Part shown: piece by piece, positions 10,236 to 20,673 of the stretch
Layout: the number at the start of each line of letters is the position of its first letter
How positions within the stretch are numbered: the stretch's first letter is position 1
DNA from: Zymoseptoria tritici IPO323
Lineage: Eukaryota > Ascomycota > Dothideomycetes > Mycosphaerellales > Mycosphaerellaceae
Length of the DNA: 64,000 nucleotides
Assembly (NCBI RefSeq): GCF_000219625.1
Contig: NC_018211.1
Location: forward strand, 2,170,001-2,234,000
Direction of reading: 5' to 3'
Notes under the pieces: generated by a model
What the model was told of the DNA's origin: nothing
Seen by the model: only the letters and a program-made list of their open reading frames with translations
The model's database searches: none
Translations under genes and position numbers: made by a program

Positions 10236-12635
10236 ATGGCGAAGGGTGACGAAGACAAGCGCAAGAAGGACGATAAGAGCAAGGACGACAAGGTCGACAA
10301 GCAGCTCCGCCGATCTCCTCGCAAGCCACCCCCTAAGTTTCCTCCTGCGAAGGCTGTTTAAGGTGCTATTGAGACGGTTAAGCGCGGATACTTAGATGTA
10401 AGGATGTTAACTCAAGCATTTGGCTCGGTCTTAAGCAGCAAGAAGCAGCCGTTACAAGCTGCTGCCACCCAAGAATTGATAGACAAGTTCGCTTTAAGGA
10501 AACTCTACGTCCAGCCTAATGTTATGTCTCGGCGTGACCGCATGGAGTACACCAAATTCGGGTATGAGCAAGCCACCGGTTACAAGTCGGCATACGATGC
10601 TCATCGCGATGGGCTTAACATGTCTGCCTTAAGCCTTAGGTCCAAGCTACCAGGCACACGCGCTCCCACAAGCAACAATTACGAAATCCCTTAGCGCAAC
10701 CCTTAACTGGCGAACTAGGGCCGTGGCTTGAGGAGTCGCACTGCCGCACAAGGTTGGGACCCCACGATGCCTCGCAACGTCCTTAACCGCTCTCCGGATC
10801 TTCGTGGCTTGTACCCTGAGCTAGATCGCTTCGACCCTTAAGGAAACATTGATGGCACTGCTATGCACGCCTCTGTCGGCGCTCGACTTAAAGCTCTACT
10901 CACTCCCAGCCCAGCCTCCAATCGCATCGCGGTTACGGACGCATAGATGAGGGAAGTAATGTATTGTCTGATCATAGTGTCGAATGCGCCCATCAAGTAC
11001 CTTCGGCAATTTCTAGCTGCCTTCACGATTTCCTAACTTAATACCTTAATCGATAGGCTTCAAGCGTTCAAGCTAGGCGATCTGCGCAGCTTGGACTAGC
11101 GTAAATCGGACGGTCACCTCATTAGGGCCTGCAAGCAATAGCGACTGGTCTCTCTTTTTACTTAAGCTCTCGGTAGCAGCCCTTAAGAAGGAAACTGTGG
11201 CTGCGAGTCCGGCAAGCGCAAAGCTGGGCCCTTCAAGTTATGCCGCAGTAGTGGAGGCTGCTTTGGCTGCTATGCCAACTACAGCTACACTAACTACTAC
11301 GATCGCTGTTCGGTTAGAGATTCTAAACTCTAGGGAAAGACCAGGACCAAGAAGAGGAATCCGAAGGCTAAGGAAGGTAATAACGATGCGGAGGACGAGT
11401 AGGTAGACTTCAAGGAGGAAGTCTCAATTCCGCTCCCAGAAGAGCCTATCCAAGTGCCCTCAAGCCCGCCGCCTTCCAGCCCTAGACCTTTCGATTCTGG
11501 ATCCGGTAGAGTTACGCAGCTGCTCAACCTATTCCTTACTAGTCAGACGAATATCGCCGACATGGAGGACATTAACTTAATAGCTGTCGCAGCTCGTTCC
11601 CCTAACTTGAGGGGTCCTTTGTCTGCTCGTGAGGAGATGGACACTACTCCTTCGCGGCCAGAGCGTCCTTACTTAGATCCTTTAAGGGGGTTCGGTAGAT
11701 CTCCGGGTGCTAGGCCTTTGTCCTTCCAGCTTCCTAAGAACTACGCACAAGGAATGCCTATAACCATAGATGACATGTATCGCCGCGACAACCCTCAAGC
11801 TGGGCGTACGACCTGTCCGGCCAACGCACCTCCACTCTTCCGTACAGGGCAACAAGGTTCCTCTAGGCCTGGCCCCGACCTCTTCCCGACAGGCGATCGT
11901 CAAGGCACTCCAGCGCCAGGGCCCCCTAGTTCAAGTACTCGTCGGGGCCCGCCTCCTCGGCCGAGCACTATGCCCGCTCCCGTTCAAGCTCCGGTTCGAA
12001 ACGCACCAGCTCCAGCTCGTCAATCTCCAAGCCCACCGTTCTATGATGCGGCGGAGGATTTCGTCGATCTAATGCACGAAGGAGAGAGGCTCTTATACGC
12101 CATCGATCAGACCTTAATACTAGCACGGACCGGCTCAACTAATGATTACGACCCAATTCCAACCTTCTCCGGCCGCCTTGTACACGAGCCAGTGCTCCCC
12201 TCAAGCGGTTTCGCCACCTAGGGGAACCTGTTTTTTGGCACGGCTCCTCGGGCTGACAATAGGCGTCAAGCATACGGCGCAGAGGGCCCAACAGTTCCTT
12301 AAGGAAGCCAGCGCACGCGCGTGTACACGGAGCACATCGAGCAGCTCTACCGCAACCGCTTCAACAAGCGCCACTCCGTGTATCAAGTCGTCTAGATGGC
12401 TCTCTCGCGGGCTCAAGTGCGTCTTAGGGCCAATTAAGGCATCACTCCTTAGATGCTGCATTTGCAGGCGGTAATGTTAGCCCTCAAGACGCAGCTCATT
12501 ACCAAGAAGGAAGAAGATGCCAAGAGGGAGTAGGCTAAGAAGGGTTAATTCGGGTCCAAGTAGGATCGGTGGAAAAGTCGTGGGCTCAAGCAGGAGCACC
12601 AAAAGCGTTGTTTTTCTTGTTTTTCTTTTTTCTAA
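10236..12635 (+). pseudogene. Antisense ORF of the retrotransposon, about 799 codons, unknown protein
   Basis: Reading from the ATG at 10236 in one frame gives about 800 codons to a TAA at 12633-12635. I counted 21 internal stops, all TAA or TAG and none TGA, mostly in C/T-TAA-G contexts expected if CAA or CAG was mutated. The product starts MAKGDEDKRKKDDKSKDD (very basic/acidic Lys/Asp-rich). It has a structured-looking N-terminal third (ATQELIDKFALRKLY, RRDRMEYTKFGYEQATG), a Pro-rich middle (about 11850-12030) and a Lys-rich tail (LITKKEEDAKRE). It ends 139 bp from the end of pol, tail to tail. I recognise no domain. It could be an accessory gene of the element family, such as a second Gag-like or nucleic-acid-binding protein, or a captured gene. 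Function unknown. Confidence 0.75.
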
Positions 12636-12774
12636 GCCCCCTCATCTGCTAGGCTGTGCATGCGATGCAATGCGATACGACGCTAGAAAGCCAGCGCGAA
12701 ATGAATGTATGATAGCACTTAAGGACTGGCCTCAAGTACAGAAAACATAAAATGAAAACCCTCCGGGGGATCCA

Positions 12775-15700
12775 TCAAACTTAGGCCCTCGCATTAACCT
12801 TTCGTTTAGACTTGAAGGTTGGCTTCCTTCGTAGCTGCACCGCAGGATCACGAGGAGCTTCCCTTGTGTTCTAGGGTGGTCGTTGACGGGGAACAACCAC
12901 AATAGTGTCCTCGTCATTACCCGACTCCCCTTAGGGTTTAAGTAGAGTCTCCTAGAGCTCGGAAGGGATAACAAGTAGTTCCTCTTCCGTTTCTTCTACA
13001 ACAGGCTCCGTAGGGACAGGAACAGTTGCTGCAACAGGGTTAACTTAAGCGTCTTCCCTTGATGTTGCTGCTGCATTTACCGGATGCATGACCGGCTGAC
13101 TTAAGGGTGCTAACTTCTTCAGCTCCCTAAGACGTTTCTTTTCGAGAGTAGCCTTAAGTTTCTCTACCTCCTTAGCATTGTCTCGATTCGCGCGTGAAAC
13201 ATCTCTATGCTTCCTTCGGATCTCATTAGCAGCGAGTTTAAGCTTGTGTTAAAACTTTGGCTAATCGTCAGTTTTTGAAGAATCTAAAGGTTTGCCCTCC
13301 CCTAAAAGGAATCGAAGGGCTCCTAACCGTTTAAGCTGCTGTGAAGACAACTTGTCCCACTTCTGCTTAGGGATGGTCGCTAGAGTAGAGAAACTCAAGC
13401 GTAGATCAAGTGTAAGATCATTACGCAAGGAGTCCTCAAACTCTTGGCTAGCGGCCTTAAGTGAAATCTCCTGTCCACAGCGCTTCTGCTAGTCCCTGAA
13501 ACTGGTGCAGTTGGCGCGGATTAGGCGATTACCATGCACTTGATGCTTAACTACAGACCCGTCGTAGGACTCTAAGGTATACGTACTAAGCCAGCTTCGC
13601 TTGATTACCTTAAAGGGACCTACGAAGGTCGGCTGGAGCTTCGTCTTAGTCTTATTTGAGACAAGAACAAAGTCTCCCTCGATAAACTTGCTATTAGTTT
13701 CCTTGAAGGTGTGTCCACTAATGGCGCCGGCTCTTACTGCTTTCGCAAGCAGCTTTTCTGCGGCAATCGTCCTAGCGTTCTGCATTACTTAATGCCTGGA
13801 TTTAGGATCCTCGGGCTTAAGCTGCATCGGACGCAGGTACGGATAATCCTCAAGTATTCGGGGTTGCTGGCCGAACAAGAGGAAGAAGGGGCTGTATCCA
13901 CAACCGGACTAGGCCCGGATTCGGCTTAAATACAGCGCCTCAGGAAGGTACAAGTCCCAAGCGTGCACGCTTTTACCATAGCACATCTTAGAGAGGATCC
14001 GGCCGAGAACACCGTTTAAGGCTTCAACCTTCCCGTTCGTGCGGGGATGGTAGGGCGTCGTCAGCCTATGGTTGGCTTAAAGGGTATCCATAAGGATATC
14101 AAACGCCTTGCTTATGAAGTTCGATCCATTGTTACTAAGGACTTCCCTTAGGGGTCCAAAGTTCGCATAGATCTCTTCTTGAACAAAGCGAGCGACCGTC
14201 TCGGTTTCTTAATTCGAGGTGGCCCTTGCAACCGGCCAACTAGTAGCATAGTCCACGGCTGTAATAATGTACTTGTTACTATTAAGTGTAATAGGCATTA
14301 GACCGACAACATTAATCGCCCAGCGCTCAAATGGCTTGAGCTTGGAATTGGCTTGGTAGAATCGCGGCTCCTGTAAAGGACTCCGGGACTTCTTCTTCGT
14401 AGCTTGACACTAAGGGCAAGTAGAAGCGTAGTTATAAACATCCTGTTTAAGTGACCACCACCAGCCCCTCGCTCGAAGAATGCTGCAGACGCCGGGTAAT
14501 GCGAAGTGCCCGTAGTTATTGTAGCAGCGTTTAAGGAAGTCCCACCGGAATTCCGGATCCACGTAGGGTACAAGGCTTCCATCAGCCTCGCGATAGTACA
14601 GGAGGTCGTCCTTAAGGACAAGATCTAACACCTTCTTTTCAATCAAGCGGCTTAGCTTCTTGTTCTCGGGCATCTCCCCTGTGGTTTTAAAATAGATCAC
14701 CCTATTAACTACCTTACGCTCGGAGAATCCTCGAATGATCGTTCCCCTTGTAGCGTTTTCCTTAAAGGAGCGAGGCAAGGCGGTCAAGAAATCCGCAGGC
14801 TCAAGTGATTAATCCCCTGCCCATGCAGAACCCTCCCCTGCCATGTTGGCTAGGGTCGCTTCCATTAAGTCCGGCCGGCGGGAGAGGGCATTAGGGACAA
14901 TGGCCTCACTCCCCTTGCGGTAGCGGATGTCGATGTCGTAAGCTTGAAACTCCTTAATCTAACGTACAAGTCGCTTAGTTAGAGTTTTGGAGGTTTTCAG
15001 GTACTGCAGGCTGTGGTAATCCGTTATCACTTAAGTCTTGGTCCTATTGTCGATGTAGTGGTTCCATTTTCGAAGGGCTTCCTTAATAGCAAGGAGCTCC
15101 TTCTCGTGCACTAGATAGTTCAGTTCTGCCCCTTGCAGCTTGCGGCCCTCGAAAGCAACCGGATGCAATTTCCTATTAGAGTTAGCTTGATGTAGGACTG
15201 CACCAAGCGCCTACTTACTTGCATCCGTTTCAATAATAAAGGGCTTCTTAGTGTCTAGCATAATTAGCACTGGCTCGCTGCACAAGGCTTCCTTAAGCTT
15301 CGCAAAAGCGATAGTACACTAGGCAGTCCACTTAATAGGGCGCTTCTTCTTGGTACGCAGCAGCAAGTTATCTTCCTTAAGGAGGTCTAACAGTAGAGCA
15401 GCGTGCCTAGCAAAGTCTCTAACGTACTTGCGGTAGAAGGAAGCTAGCCTAATAAACTGCCGCACTTCTTAAGCGTTAGTCGGCTGTAGCCAGTCTCGGA
15501 CAATAGAGATCTTGTCTTCCATAGGCCTAACTTAATTGTAGCTTACTCGGTGTCTACAGAAGTCGAATTCCTTAACCCCAATGTAGCATTTCTTAGGGGA
15601 GCAATACAGCTCTTGTGATCGCAGGATATCCAGGACTTCCTTTAAGTGGACTTCGTGCTCCTCTAAAGTCTCGGAGAAGATCACGATGTCGTCCAAGTAA

Positions 15701-16971
15701 ACTACACATGTCTTGTAAAGGTGCTTTCTTAGGGCTTCGTTTATCAAGCTCTGAAAGCTTGCCGGTGCATTGCACAAGCCAAAAGGCATCACCTTGAAGT
15801 AGTATTTGCCCTAGCGAGTGTTAAATGCTGTCTTGTGCTGGTCCTCTTCCTTTACTTTCAATTGCCAGAACCCGGAGGTTAAGTTAATCTTGGTAAAGTA
15901 CCTTAAACTATGAAATGCATCTAAGCAGTCGGAAATCCGAGGAAGGGGGAATCGATCCTTTACGGTAGCGTTGTTCAGAGCCCTGAAATTAACGCACATT
16001 CGCCATTTCCCTCCTGGCTTGGGTACAAGTAACACAGGGCTTCCCCAAGCCGATTGGGATTTATTAATCAACCTACGCTTCCAGAGTTCCTCGATTTGAG
16101 ACTCCTGTTCAAGCGATTGGGCATAAGACAGCTGGTAAGGCTGTTGATTAATCGGCTTGTGGTCCCCGGTGTCGATTAAATGCACAATAAACCGGTCCTT
16201 CGGTAGCTTGTTAGGCAAGGAAGATCTAAACAGATCCCTGTTGTCTAGGATGATGCGGCTCAAGCTAGGTTCCTTACTTGAGGGAGGAGGAACGTCGTCT
16301 TCCTCAAGGGACATAGGGTCGTCCTTAGGATCGCGTTCCCTCTCCTGTTGCCGCTCCTGGTATTTATCCATGTTTAAGAGATATAAGGGCATGTCAGGAT
16401 CAACGTCAAGTAAATCCTCCAGTTCCTTAAGGGAACAGAGGTCCTCATCTACCGGAACGCTCCTCAAGTTAGGAGCGTATCCAGAGCATGGTATAGCATA
16501 CTTGACACCGTTGTCGTATAGGTACACCTTGTTCGTGAAGAAATTGATAGTCGGGCAGTACTGCCTGAACTATTTAAGGCCAAGGATTACCTCGTGATTA
16601 GCGAGATCAAGCACTCGGGCAGTGATTTCCCCCTTGAAGTTACGCAGCTGGTAAGGCAGCTTAACCCTAAGGGTTGTCTTCATTGCTGTGCCGTCAGGCA
16701 GAACCACGGTCTGGGAATCCATGGCCACTTGAGCCTCCGGAAACTGGTCCGCGATCGTTCGTGAGACGTATACACGCGTAGCCCCAGTGTCGAACAGGAA
16801 CTTGGCCTTAACAGAATGCTCACTTGAACCCAAGCGTCCAGAGGTAACCAAAAGGTTTGGTCCTATAGCGTTAAGGTAGTTAAGTTGAGTATTAGGAGGG
16901 GTCCTAAGCAATAAGGGCGACGCGACAGACGACTTAGAATCCTCAGCATCTGAGTCGCTGTCTATTTTTTT
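12775..16971 (-). pseudogene. Retrotransposon pol: protease, RT, RNase H, integrase (RIP-inactivated)
   Basis: One frame of about 1,400 codons from the A7 frameshift site to TGA at 12777-12775. In order: retropepsin FLFDTGATRVYVS (about 16780-16800); RT with WGSPVLLVPKPGGKWRMCV, the MPFGLCNAPASFQ motif and intact YLDD (15699-15688); RNase H (ETDAS at about 15210, then KELLAIKEAL); an H2C2 zinc segment ending YASTCP (about 14410); integrase core; a C-terminal GPFKV module (about 13600); and a long basic tail. Two integrase catalytic aspartates are Asn here (14313-14311 and 14133-14131). The glutamate in TNGKVEALNG is intact. Stops seen in frame are TAA/TAG. No chromodomain recognised. Confidence 0.9.
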
Positions 16972-18431
16972 GTCGGCTTGCTTAAGCCCCCCTTGCGTCT
17001 GTTGTAGTCGTCCTGCTTCTTCTGCAAGTCTGGCTTAAGCTTCTTCTAATAGCGATACTAGGTGTGTCCGGCGACTCCGCAGTTATGGCACTTTAAGGAA
17101 TACTCTTGAGGTTTGGAGTTGTTGTCGGTAGCCATGTGTTCAAGGGCAGCGGCAACATACTCCACCGTAGTCTTGTTCACCTTTCTTGGCTTAAAGGCTT
17201 TTCGAGCAAGAGCATTGCGGTTTTCCTTGAAGGCAGGGGCATCCATTCTCGGGCCCCTTTAAGAATCCACGACCTCCTAGTTAGCTGCATCAATAGCTTG
17301 AGCCTGGTCCATAATCTCCTGTAGTCCAGCCTTTTGAGGGGTAAGCTTGTGTCGAATGAGCTCCGCTCGGATCGACAGCTTAAGCCTATTAAAGAAGACA
17401 GTGGCATTGGAGAAGTTATTAGGCCTTGGCTTAAGCATGCGAGCTATAGAGAGGATTTTGTGATAGAAGGTAATAACACCTCCTGTTTGCTTAAGAGCTC
17501 GGTATTGTCTCTAGAGCTTCTCTTAGTAATAATGATCTTAGAAATGGGAGACGAGGTTGCCGAGCATCAAGTCAAGGGTATGGGTTCCCTTAATAATTTC
17601 AAGCCTACAAGTCTCTTCCTGTTCCTTCTACCAGGCAAGGGCGTCACGCTGCATCTAGCCACCTACTAATTCGATAAGGTTAGCTTCGGATAGGCGGATA
17701 CCCCTCCATCTTAGGGCAATCTGAGACCTTAAGTAACGCTCTATGGACCTGACCCAGATATCAGCAGCGTTGTTTCGAGTGTCTCCCTAGTATGGTTCTA
17801 GTGCCCGGACGGAAGCCTTGATGGAAGTATCCAAGGAATTAAGGGGGGTTGTATCCCTGCCTGGTGTTCCAGACGTGTGGCGATGGGGACGACTTGGTCC
17901 CTTATCGTCACTTGAGCCGTGTCCAGGGTCATCTCCTCGATATGGGGATGGCTTGAACCGTACGGCTCCTGGCTCGCTTGGTCCCCGGATAGGCCTGTTA
18001 GCAGATCCTGCTCGAACAGGCTCCTAGGACAAGCGGGCGTTCTCGGCCTAAAGTCGGACAGTGTCCGCTTCAAGTCGATTAATATGTTCCTCCATCTCCC
18101 TCAAGGCGGCCACATGCTCGCTAAAACGAGTGGGGCCTAAGCCTACATTAGTAGAAGGTCGGCTTAGTTGAGTAGGAGTTCGGAAGGTAACATTAGCTCT
18201 AAGTAGAGCTAGGGGATCCGTCTAAGGATCTCCTTTAGGGAAGAGACGAGCAGTGGTGGATGGTGCCGCCCCTGCATCGCTACCTCGTTCCTTAATGCGA
18301 TTGAGTTCGTTAATTAGGCTTAGGTAGCCTTGCCTATCTTCCTTAAGCCTTTCTCCTTTAGCGACTGTTAGGTTCAAGTCGTAGGAGGAAGGAAGCTCTG
18401 TAGTTCCTTCGGCTTAGCTAGTAACGGACAT
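16962..18431 (-). pseudogene. Retrotransposon gag with CCHC zinc knuckle (RIP-inactivated)
   Basis: ATG at 18431 to TAG at 16964-16962, 489 codons, with several internal TAG/TAA. It encodes the capsid/nucleocapsid protein. An N-terminal segment (Ser/Pro-rich, about residues 1-190) precedes a retrotransposon capsid-like region (NAADIWVRSIERYL, then FNRLKLSIRAELIRHKL). The zinc knuckle begins CHNCGVAGH at about 17090. The codon where the last Cys of the C-X2-C-X4-H-X4-C motif should be (17051-17049) reads TAT, as expected if TGT was mutated TG-to-TA. It overlaps the upstream-open pol frame in the -1 phase. Confidence 0.85.
16965..16971 (-). promoter_or_regulatory. Candidate -1 ribosomal frameshift site between gag and pol
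   Basis: The gag frame reads ACA AAA AAA TAG, and the heptamer A-AAA-AAA is the classic slippery form. The pol frame is -1 relative to gag at this point and continues for about 1,400 codons. The adjacent gag stop may itself derive from CAG, which is the main uncertainty. Confidence 0.55.
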
Positions 18432-18930
18432 CTTGTCTTGGTAGGATAGGTTGTTAATCGAACTAAATTAAGTTGCTGTTGTTGTTGCTTCCGGTAACTT
18501 AAAGGGTCATAACTTCCTCCTTGTAGTTCCTTAAGAGGCTAGGCAGCTCTGGCCATTGTCGTGTTCAAACATGGCGCGCTTCAAGTGTTTGGGTGACCAG
18601 TTTTAAGTGCGGTAATTCCATACTTCAAGTCTCAAACTTAAGGCAAAACGAGTTTTGCGTTAACGTTCAAGTAGAAGTTGGAAATCCAGCACACATAGCA
18701 CCGACAAGTAAATCGCCATGTATAGGACCCCCAGCCATAGAAAACCCGGTGCTTCTAGTTAGGTGTATAGTCCAAGTGGAAAGTCCGGTATAGTCTATAG
18801 ATCCAAGGAGGTCTCAAACCAGAGTCGTTTCAAGCTGGTTTGATTAAATAGGCAATGAATCGAGAATCCGGCTAGCTCCGACCCTTAAGTGGCAGAGCTA
18901 GCCGGTGAGACGGCTAAGGAGCCGCCTCAA
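18432..18930 (-). other. Untranslated leader between PBS and gag
   Basis: About 500 bp without a long open frame, in the position of the packaging/leader region. No further signal recognised. Confidence 0.5.
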
Positions 18931-18946
18931 GTGCTCTTAGCTACCA
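18931..18946 (-). other. Primer-binding site of the retrotransposon
   Basis: Two bases inside the 5' LTR the minus strand reads TGGTAGCTAAGAGCAC. TGG at this position is the complement of a tRNA 3' CCA end. I could not assign the tRNA by eye. Confidence 0.75.
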
Positions 18947-18948
18947 GA

Positions 18949-19121
18949 TGATCAAAAAGCGGAAAAGAATGATACTGATTTATGAGGGCGAAGGCCCTTA
19001 AGCTATATAGACTAACTGAAACGAGCGAGTCATATGATAATGACGAGCCTTCAAGTGAAACGGTGCCTGAGGCTTCAAGGGTTCAAGTAAACCTGAGCGA
19101 GGTTTTTGGTGTTTTTGAACA
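18949..19121 (-). repeat. 5' LTR of the retrotransposon (right copy)
   Basis: 173 bp with intact TG...CA termini, followed by the CCGG duplication at 19122-19125. This is the less mutated of the two LTRs. Confidence 0.95.
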
Positions 19122-19417
19122 CCGGCCTTCCTCGACAACGCTCTATGGTTCAAACGCCTCGTACCGAAGCGGAGGTCCGGCATTGTACAGCCTCTGGCTG
19201 AGACGAGTAAAATCTGGGTCATGGTTCACCGAGCTGACAAGATTATGAATTCTACGGATCCATCCACCCAGCCCACCAGGCTCAAAATTGTAGCTCGCCT
19301 CACAACCCCCGCTCGCAAAACACTATGCTGCGCTGTCCGATCTCGCGGACTCCTACAATCGGCCTTGATACAAGTCCAACTCTGCCAAACATCGCGATTC
19401 AAGCTCGCTTCTCTCCA

Positions 19418-19824
19418 TCAAATGTGTAAGAGGGCCAGATCAATCCCTGCCCGGCGGGTATTCGGTTGTTTGGCCGTGGCACAACGCTTTCCTATGGCCC
19501 CTGGGGTCCAGATGACACACGTCTCTATCTGCCGTGCATGGCGAGTCCTTCGACGAGTGTTAGTGAGGTTGGCACATGCATCGTATTCGAATAGCAAAAC
19601 ATACCGACGCGCAGGCTAGGGAGATTACTTCCCGGGTATCGGGGGTGAAGTCGCAGTAGCCGCCTTTAGCGAACTCGGGCACGCCGAATGCGTGGGTATT
19701 GCATATCTAACATTCGTTCTGATCAGTAATAGACTCTAAGCAGAGTAGGAGAGGGAGACCTTACGCCGTCGGCCAATGCGGACGCGACCATGGTAAGGAC
19801 AATGGCGACCTGGGAGATCTGCAT
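19418..19824 (-). CDS. Small secreted cysteine-containing protein (90 residues)
   Basis: Three exons in phase: 19824-19765, 19706-19605 and 19528-19418, separated by 58-nt (GTAAGG...GTTAG) and 76-nt introns (GTATGT, CACTAAC branch, CGGCAG). The product begins with a textbook signal peptide, MQISQVAIVLTMVASALA, followed by a mature chain of about 72 residues with five cysteines (22, 38, 52, 58, 70). No homologous family is recognised. Secretion is predicted; an effector-like or surface role is inference only. The second acceptor is a choice: a later CCCCAG would truncate the protein almost immediately. The stop is about 300 bp from the retrotransposon's 5' LTR. Confidence 0.5.
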
Positions 19825-20383
19825 GATTTTGGAAGTGGAATTGGGATACGGGAATCGGTGAGTTGCGAGTTGGGAAGGAGGGAAATAGATGCGAGCAAGA
19901 CGCGGAAACGGAGGGTTCATATATTTCTGGTTCCATACTCCCGGGACCCCTGGAGAGGACACCGCCAGCATGATGGCGAGGAAATGCCGATACCTGCACG
20001 GACAAGGCGCGCAGAGTTGATGAAGCTCAGGCGCTCGTATTCGGATCATCTACCAGGATATGCCTGCACAGGAAATGGTGTCCAGGGGGCGTTGCCAGAC
20101 GGGACTATCGAAACTCTCTCGAGCTCACCCTGCCTTGGGGTCGGCGGTATTTTCAAGAGCTGATTCCAATTCTTCCTGGGGATCGAGATGTGACCCGTGA
20201 AAGGCAGTGGACTCATAGCCACCGCAGGCTTTAGCATTCGGGTACAAACTACTTCTCTTTCGACGGGATCCGCCTCACCCAACAACAAGTTTCAGACTGC
20301 CCTTATGAGCCAGTGAAAGACGAGCATACCTGGTTGCATTGCAGAGTTCAAGCCTTTGTTCAAGGATCGATTGCCATTGACTG
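19825..20383. other. Intergenic stretch
   Basis: About 560 bp upstream of the secreted-protein gene, holding its promoter. Overlapping minus-strand frames at 19858-20288 show no motif. Confidence 0.4.
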
Positions 20384-20673
20384 CTACCGGGGTACACGAG
20401 AGCATGTCCAGGACTTGTATGAATGGAGACACGGAGCAGGAAGTAAGCTCCGTCCTTGAAGACGTGACCAGTCCTTTTGAGCCAACGCGATGGCCTGCTG
20501 AGCCCGAATTGCCTGCAATCCACACCCACCGCCGCACTTGATTTTCAGCAACCCGGCTCCAATACTGCAATCGCCATATAGCCCAGGAGTCCTCCGGCAG
20601 ATATCGGTATGCCCGCTTGAACACTGGTCAAGGCCACCACGCTCAGGGTAGCTATTTTTACACAGGCCATCAT
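20384..20673 (-). pseudogene. Possible small secreted protein, probably frameshifted
   Basis: The ATG at 20673 opens MMACVKIATLSVVALTSVQA, a strong signal peptide, followed by GIPISAGGLLGY. This is reminiscent of fungal small secreted proteins with a Gly-rich GGLLGYG segment leading into Cys-rich sequence. The frame then runs to TGA at 20545 after 42 residues. The expected continuation (GDCSIGAGLLKIKCGGGCG) lies in a different frame directly downstream and is open to TAG at 20384. I found no convincing intron that joins them. It is therefore either a broken gene or one with an unusual splice. Confidence 0.35.

Larger units (their letters stand above)
9641..19121 (-). mobile_element. Ty3/gypsy-type LTR retrotransposon, complete, RIP-mutated
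   Basis: A 9,481-bp element with 173-bp direct LTRs at both ends and the 4-bp target duplication CCGG (9637-9640 and 19122-19125). Gag-Pol reads on the minus strand, so the right LTR is the 5' LTR. The order is Gag with CCHC knuckle, aspartic protease, reverse transcriptase, RNase H, integrase. Integrase after RT/RNase H gives the Ty3/gypsy assignment. The primer-binding site and polypurine tract are where they should be. Coding frames are interrupted almost only by TAA/TAG explainable as CAA/CAG or TGG changed by CpA-to-TpA on either strand. Unusually, 10236-12635 carries a long antisense gene converging on pol. The copy cannot make functional proteins. Confidence 0.95.
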
